Source: Pedobacter sp. MC2016-05 (GTDB taxonomy: Bacteria > Bacteroidota > Bacteroidia > Sphingobacteriales > Sphingobacteriaceae). Taken from it: 64,000 nt of DNA. Numbering within the stretch: position 1 is the first letter of the stretch; each line of letters starts with the position of its first letter. The notes below the pieces were generated by a model. It made no database searches and was not told where the DNA came from. It worked only from the letters and a program-made list of their open reading frames with translations. Positions 52,138-63,100 of this stretch are shown piece after piece. Location: NCBI RefSeq assembly GCF_026239735.1, contig NZ_JAPIVT010000024.1, positions 17,441 through 81,440 on the forward strand, given 5' to 3'. The translations under genes and the position numbers were made by a program.

Positions 52138-55100
52138 ATGCATCTTAAGCTGAAAAGGTACTTTTTGATTGTTTTGTTTTTCTTGATCGGCATACGGCTT
52201 TATGGCACAGAAAATCTACCGTTCTCTACCTTAGGCATCGAGAAGGGACTGTCTAATAATGCGGTAAGGGCAATTTTTAAAGATTCAAAAGGCTTTATGT
52301 GGTTTGGTACCCACGATGGTTTAAATAGGTATGATGGTTACGAGTTCAAAATTTTCAGGAATATTTTAGGAGATAAAAAATCTCTCCCACATAATTACAT
52401 TTATAGCATTAGCGAAGACAGGGCGCATAACTTATGGATTGGCACTGGACAGGGAATTGGAATTTACAATCCATTGAATAATCATTTCACTGCTGCTTAT
52501 TTTAAAAGACATTCCGATCGAGCCAGATTGGCAATAACTTCTCAGATCAATGAAATCATAGCAACTGGTAGTGGTGAAATGATTGTGGCTACGAACGGAC
52601 TAGGGTTAATTGTAAAACCTGCCGCTCAAAACGAAGGGATACAAATTATGCTCAAATTAAAAGATGGGATGAGCACTGCAAATTATAATGTTCTTGATAT
52701 TAAAATTGCCGGAAATAAAACAATTTACTTACTAATAGAGGGTGTTGGATTATGCGTTTACAAACAAAAAGCTAAACAGGTAGAAGTTTTAGAAACACTT
52801 TCGGTAATTACCCAGTGCATGGAAGTTGAAGACAACGAAAATTTGTTAATCAGTTCCAGCAAAGGCATTATTCGTTTAAATATTCTGTCACATCAGCAGC
52901 AGGCTTTAGGTGAAAACTTCGTTATTCCATCGAATGCAGAACTCATTTCGACCATGCATCTTGATAAACAGAAACAGCTGTGGCTAGGAACAAATGCTGA
53001 TGGTTTGAAAGTTAAAACACAGGTAACTGGAGGTAAATATATATGGCCTTTAAGTGGCGCTATTCAAAATCAACTCATTCTAACAATTTATGAAGACGAG
53101 GTCGGTAGAAAATGGATCGGTACCTCGAAAGAAGGCGTAATTATTTTGGACTCGAAGAGCGCGAAATTTAAAACAATTTCTAGCAATCCACAGCTAAAAA
53201 CAAGCTTAGTGAGCAATTTTGTTTCTGCTTTTTACGAAGAGAGAAATGGAAAGCTTTGGATTGGAACAGATGCAGGCGGTATCAGCATATGGAATCGTAC
53301 TCAAAATACCTTCGGCAATCTCAAGTCTGTTCCACAAAATCCTTCATCGTTAAGTAGCAACGCAATTAGTGCTATTAAAGAAGATTACCTGGGAAATATT
53401 TGGGTGGCTACTTATGGTGGCGGTATTAATAAAGCTATTGGGGATACTCGTTATTTTAAACACTATAAATGCATCAACCAGTTTACAGGAAAGGAAAATG
53501 AAAATGTTTGGCAATTGTTAGAGGGGCATAATAAAGTGTTTTGGGCTACAACTTTTTCTCACGGAACACTGTATTTTTTAAATAGGAATAAAGATCGTTT
53601 TGAAGTCTTTGATCGAAATCTAAACGAAAATCTGCTATCACTTAAAGAAGATCGCAACTATAATCTTTGGGGTGGCAACGCATCAGCGCTTATTAAAATT
53701 GATAGTACCAAAAAGAAACATGAATATTATGATATTGGCAAACCGGTTCGGGTGATTTTTGAAGATCGCTTTGGCAATTTCTGGATTGGTTCTGAAGGGG
53801 GCGGGCTCTTGCTCTTCGACCGGAAAAAGAAAAAAATAGTGAAACGATTTTCTACCTCGGATGGGCTTTCCAATAATTCTGTGATCGGCATCGTAGAAAC
53901 CGAGGGCAGTTTGTGGTTAAGCACCTTTAGCGGGCTTTCCAAATTCGACATCAAAAAGCAAACATTTTCGAATTTTTATCAGGACGACGGACTTCAGAGT
54001 AATCAGTTTCTTGATAATTCCTCCTTAAAATTGCGATCTGGAGAATTGGTGTTTGGAGGCTTGCGGGGCTTTAGTATTTTTCATCCCGATAGTAACAAAG
54101 TTACTGCCACAGCTGCTCCAATCGTTATCACAGCCATCCGGATTAACAATACGGCGGTTTCACCAGGGAATGCTATAGTAGCCGGAATGAGAGATGGTGA
54201 GATAGAAAAGCTCGAAATTCCCTACAACGAAGGGTTGGCTGTTGATTTTGCGGCGCTTGAATACAGTGTTCCAGGGAAAATATCTTACGCTTATTTTATG
54301 GAAGGTTGGGATAGAGGATGGAGTACTGCAGGCAAATTGAGAACAGCAACCTACACTAAACTGGCAGATGGAGATTATCGTTTGAGAATCAAATCGACCA
54401 ATGCTGACGGCGCCTGGTCCCCCACAGAAAAAGTAATTCTTGTTACCATTTTACCGCCCTGGTACCGCTCATGGTGGGCGTTTTCATTTTATGTAATTCT
54501 TGCTGTTGTTACAGGATATTTATTTTTACGTTATCAAAAGCATCAGTCATTTTTGCGGTATCAGGTGGAGCTTGCTAACTTAAGGGTAGAGCAGGAAAAG
54601 GAGCTTAGTGAAAATAAACTTACTTTCTTTACCAATATTTCACATGAGTTTAGAACTCCTTTAACGCTCATTATTAACCCTATAAAGGAATTTTTAAATA
54701 GTAAAGATAGTTATGTAGACCCTAAAGAACTGATTATAGTTTACAGAAATGCCCGAAGACTTTTATCATTGGTTGATCAACTATTGTCTTTCAGGAAATC
54801 GGAAACTCAAAATATTAAAGTGTCGCAGTTTGATATTGTTGCTTTTAGCAGAGAAATTTTTACTTCTTTTAGCCAACAAGCAAAATCTAAACGAATAGCC
54901 TATTCATTTATTGCCGCTGAAGAGGAGGTTTATATTTTTGGAGATCGGGAGAAATTGGAAATTGTGTTGTTTAACCTCCTTGCTAACGCTTTTAAATTTA
55001 CACCAAATGGCGGCAGTATCACTTTATCAGCCCTTTTGGAACATGATTATGTAGTTGTAAAAGTGATTGATACGGGTACAGGTATTTCAAAAGAAGCGGG

Positions 55101-56223
55101 GGCAAAAATTTTTGAAAGATTTTATCAAGACTCAAAACAACATGCCAGCAGTGGTTTTGGCATTGGACTTTTTTTAGTTAAAAAATTAATAGATGCCCAT
55201 CACGGAACAGTTACTTACCAAAGTACGCCTGGCGAAGGAACCGAATTAATATTTAGCTTGTTGTTGGGATCTTCACATTTTACACCCGAAGAAATTGTAG
55301 AAATTGCTCCACCGCCTGTTACTAACAATACAACTTTTAATAGTTACAGTTTAACGTTAACAGAAAATGATCAACCAAATGAGGATCATTTACCAGCGAA
55401 GGCTGGTACATTTGATCCCACTACCGAAAAGAAAGCGATCCTGATTGTGGAAGACAGTGCCGATATCAGAAATTATGTGAAAAAGATTTTTACGAATGAC
55501 TATTTGGTTTATGAGGCGGAAAATGGAACCGAAGGCTTTACTCTAGTGAAAAAATATGTGCCCGATATTGTAATTACCGATGTGGTAATGAATGGGGGGA
55601 ATGGCCTGGATTTATGTACAAACATTAAATCAAACCCTGAACTAAGCCATATTCCAGTAATCATATTAACATCCAGTTCATCATCAGAAATTAAACTTAA
55701 AGGAATTGAACAGGGGGCTGATGATTTTATTACCAAGCCTTTTGATCAGGACATTTTGATTGCCCGTGTAGTAAACTTATTAAAAAGTAGAAATGCGCTT
55801 CAACAATATTTTTTGAATGAAATCACCCTTAAAGCGGATGATTTTAAGATCTCCACTGAATATAAGGAGTTTTTAGAACGATGTATTTCCATTACAGAAA
55901 AACATTTAGATAACCCTGGTTTTAGTGTGAAAACCCTAGCGGATGAGCTTGCAACTTCTCCATCTCTACTTTATAAGAAAGTTAAGGCCATCTCTGGGAA
56001 AACAACGAACGAATTTATCAGATATATCAGGTTAAGAAAAGCTGCCCAACTGTTAATTAATTCTGATTATAATATCAATCAAACTGCCATTCATTGTGGT
56101 TTTAACGATATAAAATATTTTAGGGAGCAGTTTAACAAGGTTTTCGGAATGCGGCCATCGGATTATATTAAAAAGTATAGAACCAACCTTTCATCAAAGC
56201 ATAGGGTAATCCGGAATTTTTAA
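52138..56223 (+). CDS. Hybrid two-component system regulator (HTCS)
   Basis: A 1361-residue one-protein signal system typical of polysaccharide utilisation loci. After a signal/anchor helix (about 5-22), the periplasmic sensor has Reg_prop propeller blades, each with a W-(I/F/V)-G-T core (KGFMWFGTHDGLNRYDGYEF, NLWIGTGQGIGIYN, KLWIGTDAGGISIWN, NFWIGSEGGGLLLFD). A Y_Y_Y domain follows (to about 770) and then a transmembrane helix (about 780-803). The cytoplasmic part has HisKA (His836 in NISHEFRTPLTLI), HATPase (NLLANAFKFTP, DTGTGIS, GFGIGLFLV), a receiver (about 1099-1220, Asp about 1147 in VITDVVM) and an AraC HTH (about 1250-1350). It should control the SusC/SusD pair that converges on it. 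Confidence 0.95.
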   Translation: MHLKLKRYFLIVLFFLIGIRLYGTENLPFSTLGIEKGLSNNAVRAIFKDSKGFMWFGTHDGLNRYDGYEFKIFRNILGDKKSLPHNYIYSISEDRAHNLWIGTGQGIGIYNPLNNHFTAAYFKRHSDRARLAITSQINEIIATGSGEMIVATNGLGLIVKPAAQNEGIQIMLKLKDGMSTANYNVLDIKIAGNKTIYLLIEGVGLCVYKQKAKQVEVLETLSVITQCMEVEDNENLLISSSKGIIRLNILSHQQQALGENFVIPSNAELISTMHLDKQKQLWLGTNADGLKVKTQVTGGKYIWPLSGAIQNQLILTIYEDEVGRKWIGTSKEGVIILDSKSAKFKTISSNPQLKTSLVSNFVSAFYEERNGKLWIGTDAGGISIWNRTQNTFGNLKSVPQNPSSLSSNAISAIKEDYLGNIWVATYGGGINKAIGDTRYFKHYKCINQFTGKENENVWQLLEGHNKVFWATTFSHGTLYFLNRNKDRFEVFDRNLNENLLSLKEDRNYNLWGGNASALIKIDSTKKKHEYYDIGKPVRVIFEDRFGNFWIGSEGGGLLLFDRKKKKIVKRFSTSDGLSNNSVIGIVETEGSLWLSTFSGLSKFDIKKQTFSNFYQDDGLQSNQFLDNSSLKLRSGELVFGGLRGFSIFHPDSNKVTATAAPIVITAIRINNTAVSPGNAIVAGMRDGEIEKLEIPYNEGLAVDFAALEYSVPGKISYAYFMEGWDRGWSTAGKLRTATYTKLADGDYRLRIKSTNADGAWSPTEKVILVTILPPWYRSWWAFSFYVILAVVTGYLFLRYQKHQSFLRYQVELANLRVEQEKELSENKLTFFTNISHEFRTPLTLIINPIKEFLNSKDSYVDPKELIIVYRNARRLLSLVDQLLSFRKSETQNIKVSQFDIVAFSREIFTSFSQQAKSKRIAYSFIAAEEEVYIFGDREKLEIVLFNLLANAFKFTPNGGSITLSALLEHDYVVVKVIDTGTGISKEAGAKIFERFYQDSKQHASSGFGIGLFLVKKLIDAHHGTVTYQSTPGEGTELIFSLLLGSSHFTPEEIVEIAPPPVTNNTTFNSYSLTLTENDQPNEDHLPAKAGTFDPTTEKKAILIVEDSADIRNYVKKIFTNDYLVYEAENGTEGFTLVKKYVPDIVITDVVMNGGNGLDLCTNIKSNPELSHIPVIILTSSSSSEIKLKGIEQGADDFITKPFDQDILIARVVNLLKSRNALQQYFLNEITLKADDFKISTEYKEFLERCISITEKHLDNPGFSVKTLADELATSPSLLYKKVKAISGKTTNEFIRYIRLRKAAQLLINSDYNINQTAIHCGFNDIKYFREQFNKVFGMRPSDYIKKYRTNLSSKHRVIRNF

Positions 56224-56235
56224 ATCTAACTAAGT

Positions 56236-56270
56236 AAAAAGGGCGAATCTAATTGGATTCGCCCTTTTTT
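56236..56270. terminator. Terminator of the HTCS gene, group IIC intron target
   Basis: GGGCGAATC (56241-56249) pairs with GATTCGCCC (56256-56264) around a 6-nt loop. Five As before and six Ts after extend the stem. The intron begins directly after the last T (56271), the standard target form for class C group II introns. It probably served both convergent genes before the intron arrived. Confidence 0.9.
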
Positions 56271-56847
56271 GTGCGCCGGGCATGGCTATCTGCTATAGGG
56301 TTCAAGTCCCGAACACGCTTTGCAGTAGGAAGTGTAGCTTAAGACAAGGGTGTCGTGGGCGACTGCGAATCTAAAGGAAGTCGGCGGCAAATATGGGGGC
56401 TCACGAACAGAAACTGTATATAAGGCGGCATCAGTCTGGGTGATGTTGCAAAACAAACAAAAGCCCAATACTGCATGGAAACTATGACGTAAATACAGGA
56501 GCTGGATCCATAGGAAGTAGATAGCCTTACCCCGGGAGATCTGGTTAAAATCCGTCGAGGGCATGCGCGAATGCCGTAGAGGAAACACTGCTCAGAATAA
56601 TAATGAGCAGCTGGTCTAACCAGAAGTCAGCAGCGGCCATATTGCTGCAGGTAAATTACAGGAAGGGCCAAATGTTAGGATGGCAAAGGAAACAGAAAGT
56701 TTATGGCAAAGCGTCTACAGCTGAAACACTTAAGAGAACTGCTTATATGAGGGTAGGACGGAATCCGAGATTAAATTATAAGAGGAGCCGAGCCGAGCCG
56801 TGCAACCAATGTGCACAATGCCTGGGAAGGAGTTTTTTTTTAGTATT

Positions 56848-58119
56848 ATGCTTGAAGAAATATTAGACATCCGAAATGTACAAAAAGCCTTTAGGCGGGT
56901 TACTGCCAATAAGGGTGCTGGAGGTATTGATGGTATGCAGACCGATGAACTTCGCGACTACCTGAATGCTAACTGGCAGACATTACGGTCAAATATTTTA
57001 ACAGGTAATTTTCGGCCAAATGCTGTTCGAAAGGTAGAAATACCCAAAAGCGGAGGAGGAATGAGGATGCTTTGCATCCCAACGGTCATTGATCGCCTAA
57101 TCCAACAGTCTATCGCTCAATGGCTGATCCCCAAGTATGAGGGTGACTTTTCTGCTAAAAGTTATGGTTTTCGGCCAAAGCGCAATGCCCATCAGGCAGT
57201 GCTAAAAGCTCAGGAATATCTTAACACAGGTTACACCTGGATTGTGGAACTTGATCTGGACAAATTTTTTGACCGGGTAAACCATGACAAACTTATGCAT
57301 CTGCTGTCAGTAAAGATAAAAGATAAGCGTACATTGAAGCTTATTCGTCTTTATCTGAGTGTGGGAATCATGGAGAATGGATTGGTAAGCCCAAGAAGAG
57401 AAGGAACGCCACAAGGCAGTCCATTGAGTCCATTATTGTCAAATGTTATCCTGGATGAACTTGATGTTAAGCTCGAAGAGCGTGGCCACAGTTTTGTGCG
57501 ATATGCTGATGATTGCAGTATTTATTTGCGAAGCAAGAAGTCTGCTGAACGTGTGATGTCGAACATTTCTAGCTATCTTGAGAAGTCCTTAAAACTTAAG
57601 GTTAACAGGGAGAAGAGTAAGGTCAGCAAACCAACGGATAGTTCTTTGTTGGGCTTTTCCTTTTATAAGAGAAAAGGATGGCAGTTACGTTTGTCTTCAG
57701 GTTCTGTTAAGAAAGTTAAAGAAAAGATACGGTTCTATACCCAACGCAAACACTCTGTCTCACTAAGTAATCGGCTGAGAAAATTGGACGAAGTAATTAG
57801 GGGATGGGTTAACTATTTCTCTATCGCTACTGGCAAGAGGGTGTTTGGAGAGCTGGATAGGATGGTTCGTAGAAGACTCAGGGTTATCCTCTGGAAAGAA
57901 TGGAAGAATGCGTCAAACCGGATGCGTAACCTAATAAAGCTGGGGATATCCAAAAGCCAATCCTATCAATGGCCTCAAAGTAGAAAATCATATTGCAGAA
58001 CAGCTAATAGCAAGATACTGATGATAAGTTTGAACAATGCTTACTTCTCCAAAATGAAGTATGTCGGCTTTGAAAAATACTACTATTGGAAAACGAAACA
58101 CCAAATGAAATTATTCTAG
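56848..58119 (+). CDS. Group II intron reverse transcriptase/maturase
   Basis: A 423-residue intron-encoded protein, starting at ATG 56848 (MLEEILDIRNVQKAFRR), which fits the family; an in-frame ATG at 56800 would add 16 residues. Reverse transcriptase blocks: NKGAGGIDGMQTDELRDYL, RPNAVRKVEIPKSGGGMRML, WIVELDLDKFFDRVNHDKLM, EGTPQGSPLSPLLSNVILDE and the catalytic FVRYADDCSIYL. The maturase domain X follows (RKLDEVIRGWVNYFSIATGK). There is no C-terminal HNH endonuclease, as usual in class C. It supports splicing and reverse transcription of the intron RNA. No stop interrupts it, so the intron is probably mobile. Confidence 0.93.
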   Translation: MLEEILDIRNVQKAFRRVTANKGAGGIDGMQTDELRDYLNANWQTLRSNILTGNFRPNAVRKVEIPKSGGGMRMLCIPTVIDRLIQQSIAQWLIPKYEGDFSAKSYGFRPKRNAHQAVLKAQEYLNTGYTWIVELDLDKFFDRVNHDKLMHLLSVKIKDKRTLKLIRLYLSVGIMENGLVSPRREGTPQGSPLSPLLSNVILDELDVKLEERGHSFVRYADDCSIYLRSKKSAERVMSNISSYLEKSLKLKVNREKSKVSKPTDSSLLGFSFYKRKGWQLRLSSGSVKKVKEKIRFYTQRKHSVSLSNRLRKLDEVIRGWVNYFSIATGKRVFGELDRMVRRRLRVILWKEWKNASNRMRNLIKLGISKSQSYQWPQSRKSYCRTANSKILMISLNNAYFSKMKYVGFEKYYYWKTKHQMKLF

Positions 58120-58121
58120 CA

Positions 58122-58155
58122 AACCGCCGTATGCCGAACGGCACGTACGGTGGTG
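58122..58155 (+). ncRNA. Group II intron domain V
   Basis: The 34-nt hairpin core CCGCCGTATGCC, loop GAAC, then GGCACGTACGGTGG has the two stacked stems and internal bulge of domain V, the catalytic heart of the ribozyme. It begins 3 bp after the maturase stop. Confidence 0.85.
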
Positions 58156-58200
58156 AAGGGGGATAGGTAGCCAGCTAATGGCTACCTTCCTACCTAATTG

Positions 58201-60150
58201 CTAGTTTTTGTCTTCGTCTGCAACGGCGTCCTGCCAGGTCTGCCACAGCTCTATGCCTACATTGTAACCGCTGTAGCCTGGATTTTGGCTTAATCTTGCC
58301 CCTCCGTTTGAGTTTATTGCACTCTGTGGAATTGGCCAGTTAATGTTTTTTGGTGCCATCGTGTATGAGCGACTTCTTACCGTAACTTTTCCTTTGTTGT
58401 AGAAATCACTGTAGCGTTCAATTCTTTGAAACCAGTAACTGTTTTGTGCCAGGTTTGCCACAGTATAGGTAGTTCCGCGTTCATCCGGTTTTCCGCTCAT
58501 GGCCAAACAATATGAAACCCTGCTCATTTCGGTAAACCTCCATTCTTCCATGTTGAGTTCGCGGGCACGTTCATCCATGATGTCTCCAATATTCACAGTG
58601 GTATACAATTGCGTACATTGAGCACGTCGGCGAATAGTATTTACATCAGCAGTTGCACCGGCAATGTCACCAGCATAAAATTTAGCTTCGGCCCGCAAAA
58701 GGTACGTTTCTGCCAGGCGATAGCAATACCAATCGCCTGCACCACCCCTGTGGTTGGCCTCATTTGCATTTTGTGTTTCCAGCGGATCTTCAACATAGTA
58801 TTTATAATGTGGCCATTCGAAGTAGGTTCTGATCGTATCGTTTGATAATAAGGTCCCTGTTGTACTACGCAAACGCACATTCTGACCAAACCATGTCGCG
58901 TTAGTAGGGTCATTATATTTTAATGATTCTGGCGAAACCCAATTGCCTACAGCAGTATTGTGCCTCAAATCTCCCGCATCATTTACACCGTTTACATACC
59001 AAACCGCTTTTTGAGCATAATATGTTGGTCTGATATGACCAATCCCTCTTCCATGTGCATGTGTATAATCATATTGCGCCCGGTAGTTAGCGTTCGATGT
59101 AGCAAAATATCGAAGTGCTTGCCTGCCATCTGGCGAGGTAACTCCCGTACCATCCATTAACGGCAACCAGTTTCTCATGGTATTCATTTTAATACCCATA
59201 TCGGTAGCATTACGATTAAGCATCACCAAAATGTTTTCTTTGTTAGCATTAATGGCTTTGTTTTCTGGTCGGTGTAAATCCCAAACCACATTTCTGGTTA
59301 CTGGCCATGTAGCCGAATATGGACTAACAAAGTTTCCGAAGGTATTTGTCATCAATGAATAACCAGAGCTGTTTATTAAAATATCTGCCTGTTGAATCGC
59401 TTTATCATATTGACCGGTAGCCAGGTAACATTTAATTAGCAACTGGCGGCATGCACCTTTATTAACTAAACCAATTAAATTTGTTTGTGCCTGATCTGGA
59501 ACCCATGCGACCGCCTGCTCCATATCTGCAGTAATCATTTGCAAAATCGCTTCTCTTTTTGTAGAACGATAGTTTATTTTTGGAATTTGAAGAATCTTTG
59601 TTACCAGCGGAACATCCTTGAATTCGAAACATAATGCCAGATATCGGAATGAGCGATGAAAAAGCGCTCTTCCACGATACTGATTTTTAGTGTTTTCATC
59701 CAAACCCTCCACATTTCCTATAAAACTAAGGATGGTATTGGCATATTTGATTCCGTTGTAACTCTCATTCCAGAAATATGGAACTCGTTCGGGTAAGTCT
59801 GTTGGCGTTAACCTGGTTGCGATATCGGCAAAAATATTTCCATCATCAGTCTTCGCCGCTACGGCCACATCAGAGAACATATATTCAGTGCTAATCGGGA
59901 GACTTAAATCAGTGTATTCAAAGTAGGTCCAGTATGATCTTAAATGCCTGTCGCAAATGGCCATTGCCGCATCCAGACCACTTTTGGTAGAAAATGTTTT
60001 TCCTGGCTCGTACAGAGAAAGTGGATCAGGGTCCAAATAAGAGCGTTTACATGCTGGAAAAACCGTCACGCCTATCGTAAGCAACAAAGACAATTTAGTA
60101 ATGTTGCGAGCTATTTTTGATTGTAATATATTCTTTTTCATCGGTTTCAT
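58201..60150 (-). CDS. SusD/RagB-family outer-membrane lipoprotein
   Basis: A 649-residue SusD-type binding lipoprotein, long for the family. The lipobox is VFPAC (Cys34); Met4 (60141) is an alternative start. SusD signs include YLDPDPLSLYEPGKTFSTKS near the N-terminus, FWNESYNGIKYANTILSFIG, FHRSFRYLALCFEFKDVPLV, YRLAETYLLRAEAKFYAGDI, NTIRRRAQC and the C-terminal NINWPIPQSAINSNGG. The start codon directly follows the susC stop (no gap), so it is translated in tandem. The natural terminator now lies beyond the intron, about 1.9 kb further on. Confidence 0.95.
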   Translation of the reverse strand: MKPMKKNILQSKIARNITKLSLLLTIGVTVFPACKRSYLDPDPLSLYEPGKTFSTKSGLDAAMAICDRHLRSYWTYFEYTDLSLPISTEYMFSDVAVAAKTDDGNIFADIATRLTPTDLPERVPYFWNESYNGIKYANTILSFIGNVEGLDENTKNQYRGRALFHRSFRYLALCFEFKDVPLVTKILQIPKINYRSTKREAILQMITADMEQAVAWVPDQAQTNLIGLVNKGACRQLLIKCYLATGQYDKAIQQADILINSSGYSLMTNTFGNFVSPYSATWPVTRNVVWDLHRPENKAINANKENILVMLNRNATDMGIKMNTMRNWLPLMDGTGVTSPDGRQALRYFATSNANYRAQYDYTHAHGRGIGHIRPTYYAQKAVWYVNGVNDAGDLRHNTAVGNWVSPESLKYNDPTNATWFGQNVRLRSTTGTLLSNDTIRTYFEWPHYKYYVEDPLETQNANEANHRGGAGDWYCYRLAETYLLRAEAKFYAGDIAGATADVNTIRRRAQCTQLYTTVNIGDIMDERARELNMEEWRFTEMSRVSYCLAMSGKPDERGTTYTVANLAQNSYWFQRIERYSDFYNKGKVTVRSRSYTMAPKNINWPIPQSAINSNGGARLSQNPGYSGYNVGIELWQTWQDAVADEDKN

Positions 60151-63100
60151 CTAAAAAGTAACGTTTAATCCGAATGTGTAAATTCTTGGCGCGATGCCTC
60201 TATTTGCTTCACTTGCGCTAAAAGTTTCAATATCCCAGTAATCCCAGTCTTTATCTTTAGCCCATACAGCTACGTTCCTTACAGTAGCGTAAAGTTTAAC
60301 TTTCTCCAGCGCCAGTTGCGATGCCCATTTTTGAGGAACAGTGTAACCCAGGGTAACATTTTCCAACCTGATGAAAGATCTGTCGAAAAGTCGACCAGGT
60401 GAATTGACACCGCTTGGCCCCTTTGCATCTAAACGGGCAAACTCTGTTGAAGGATTTTCTAAAGTCCAGTATTCTTTCTGATAAGCATTGGCCAGGTTGG
60501 TCACCAGAGAGCTTCCGTTATCTTGATTTAAATAAGCACCACTTAAGCTTTTATGTCCCCAATACGAATACATATTAAAGGAGAAGTTAAAATTTTTATA
60601 AGTAAAATCGTTACGCATTGACCACATAATTGGTGGCGCCGTTTGACCCAAAAATTCTTTGTCATTATCATTGTACACCGGAGTGGTGGTGCCATTGGCG
60701 TTTACAATATCATCGCCGGTGAAATTATTGGCCACTTTTGGATCACCGGGGCGTTGGTTGTAACGTGCGGCCTCGGTTGCTTCGTTTGCTTGCCAGATTC
60801 CGGTAACGCGGTAGTTCCAGATTGCGCTGATCGGCTGCCCGATGAACCAACCATTACCAATATCATCACGTTCTTTTGTGCCGGTTACGTTACCTTGGGC
60901 ATCGAGGATATTGTCGTAAACGTAATATAAGTGTTTAATGGTGTTTTTATATTTAGAAAAACCAAGAGTAGTGCTCCAGCTAAAATTGCTGTTTTTAATG
61001 TTTAAGGAGTTAAGACTGATCTCAAAACCTCTGTTCTCTACCTTACCCAGGTTGGTGGTAATGCTTCCAAAACCTGTAAAACCAGGCAAACTTCGGTTCA
61101 TAATCATATCCACTGTAGGGGTAATATAGTAATCCATCGAAGCTGTTAACCTGTCTTCAAAGAAGCCCAGGTCTAAACCAACGTTAAAAGATTCTGTTTT
61201 TTCCCAATGTAGATCAGGGTTAGCCAAGCGGCCAACGGTTAAATAGCGGTATTGAATTAAGTTCCCGTTATTATCTAAATATCCGGTCGTAGCACCAACG
61301 CCAGCACCTAAATTTGCCAAAGCAAGGTAGGGGTCGTCAAGCTGACGGTTTCCGTTTTGACCCCACGAAAGTCTTAATTTCCCGTTATTTAAGGGTTTCC
61401 AGTTAAAAAACTTTTCGTTGGTGAACGTCCAGGCGAATGCTGTAGAAAAGAAATTTGCTCTTGGGTTTGAAGTTCCAAATGCAGAATACCCATCTCTTCT
61501 GATTGAAGTGGTGAGCATGTATCGGTCATCGTAAGAATAAAATAGACGTCCAAGTAAGCCATCAGCGGTTTCTTTTACGTCGTTAGAATCGTAGCTACTT
61601 CTATTCTTATCTCCATAAAATGTTTCATGAAATCCCAAAGCATCACTAGGAAGGATATTTCTTGCTTCGATTCTATCCAGCCACGATTGTTTTTTTTCAG
61701 CTTCCTGAACCAGTGTTACGCTAAAACGATGTTTTTGACCGAAAGTATGTTCCCAGCTTAAGGTGTTATTTAACGACCAATCGTAACGTTGAGTTTGCTC
61801 ACGATTTACTAAACCATTCGTTGTTCTCCAATCGGGATGGCTGGCAGATTCCCAGTAGCGATCGTGAAAAAATTGATAGCGAGGTGAGCCATTGAAGGAG
61901 TAATTGATATTAAATGGAAGCTTAACCTTGGCTGTTAAAATGGTATTGAACACGGTATAACCTTTATCTAAATCCCTAAAATCCCGATCAAAATCATAAT
62001 TATATCCATAATTGTTAACCATATTATCACCCATAGGATGTACCAAAAGATTTCCGTTGGCATCTTGATAACTGGCATAAGGGGCATTATTGATGATTTG
62101 TCTTCCCCAATCAACTGCTAAATCTCCATCAGTACGGTTTTGAAAGTTGACGTTGGCACCAATTTCCAGCCAATCTGTAATCTTACCTTCAACTTTTAAG
62201 TTGGAGCGGATAGCTCTATAATTATTGCCAACAACCACACCCTCATTTTGCAGGTAACCCATAGAAAGGTAATAGTTCATTTTTTCGCTGGCGCCTGAAA
62301 CACTTAGGTTGTAGTCCTGGTTTTTCCCAGTTCTGAAACTATGGTCGTACCAATCGAATGTTTGTCCGCCAAGAAAATTATTTAAAGCGGTGCCTTGCAA
62401 CAATAGTCGTTTGGCCCATATCTCATTGTCTGATGCGGATCCATTTCCATTAGCAGTATATGCTTTCCATTGAGCCAGGTTAATGCCATATCTGCTTAGG
62501 TTTTCTTGAGTTGGATTATCATAATATCCAGGCTGTGTTCTAAAAGTAGATTGATAAGCTTCATAATTTCCTGTAGTTGGGTTTACGCCATAAGTTGGGG
62601 AGGTATACCAATCTTCACGGTATTTCATGTAACCATCACCATCAAAAACATCGCGGTTGGCGCCCATAGTTGCCAAAGCGAAGTTGGTAGAAAATGTTAT
62701 TCTTGGTTTACCAGTTTTACCTTTTTTCGTGGTAATGATTAATACACCGTTAGCTGATTTAGCCCCGTAAACCGCAGCAGCCGAAGCATCTTTTAAAACG
62801 TCAATGGCTTCAATGTCATCGGGGTTAATTTCAGAAAGTTCACCATAGAATAATGCGCCATCTAAAACCAACAATGGATCGTTATGCCCACCAGCGGTAT
62901 AAACAGATCTTTGCCCTCTAATTTGAATAGAACCTCCGCCTTTGGCAGATGCATCAAAACCTACAGTGACACCTGGCGTACCACGAAGAATATCCTGTGT
63001 AGTATTTGGGTTTTGGTCGGCAATTTTATCAGGCCTAATTTGCGTGATTGCCCCCGTTAGATCTTTCTTTTTCATCGTACCGTAGCCAATTACTACCACA

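Larger units (their letters stand above)
56271..58195 (+). mobile_element. Group IIC intron with maturase ORF
   Basis: A roughly 1.93-kb retroelement. The 5' end is GTGCGCCGGGCATGGCTATC, of the GUGYG form, followed by domain I with GGGTTCAAGTCCCG, close to the class C type of Oceanobacillus as I remember it. The reverse transcriptase gene lies in domain IV. Domain V is at about 58122-58155 (CCGCCGTATGCC, GAAC, GGCACGTACGG). A domain VI hairpin with arms GGTAGCCA/TGGCTACC is at 58166-58186. The 3' end is near 58195, uncertain by a few bases. It sits in the plus orientation directly after the HTCS terminator and 5-10 bp from the stop of the minus-strand susD. Confidence 0.88.

Noticed and set aside
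56295..56320. tRNA-like T-loop string GGGTTCAAGTCCCG.
   Set aside because: It is part of group II intron domain I; no cloverleaf or acceptor stem surrounds it.
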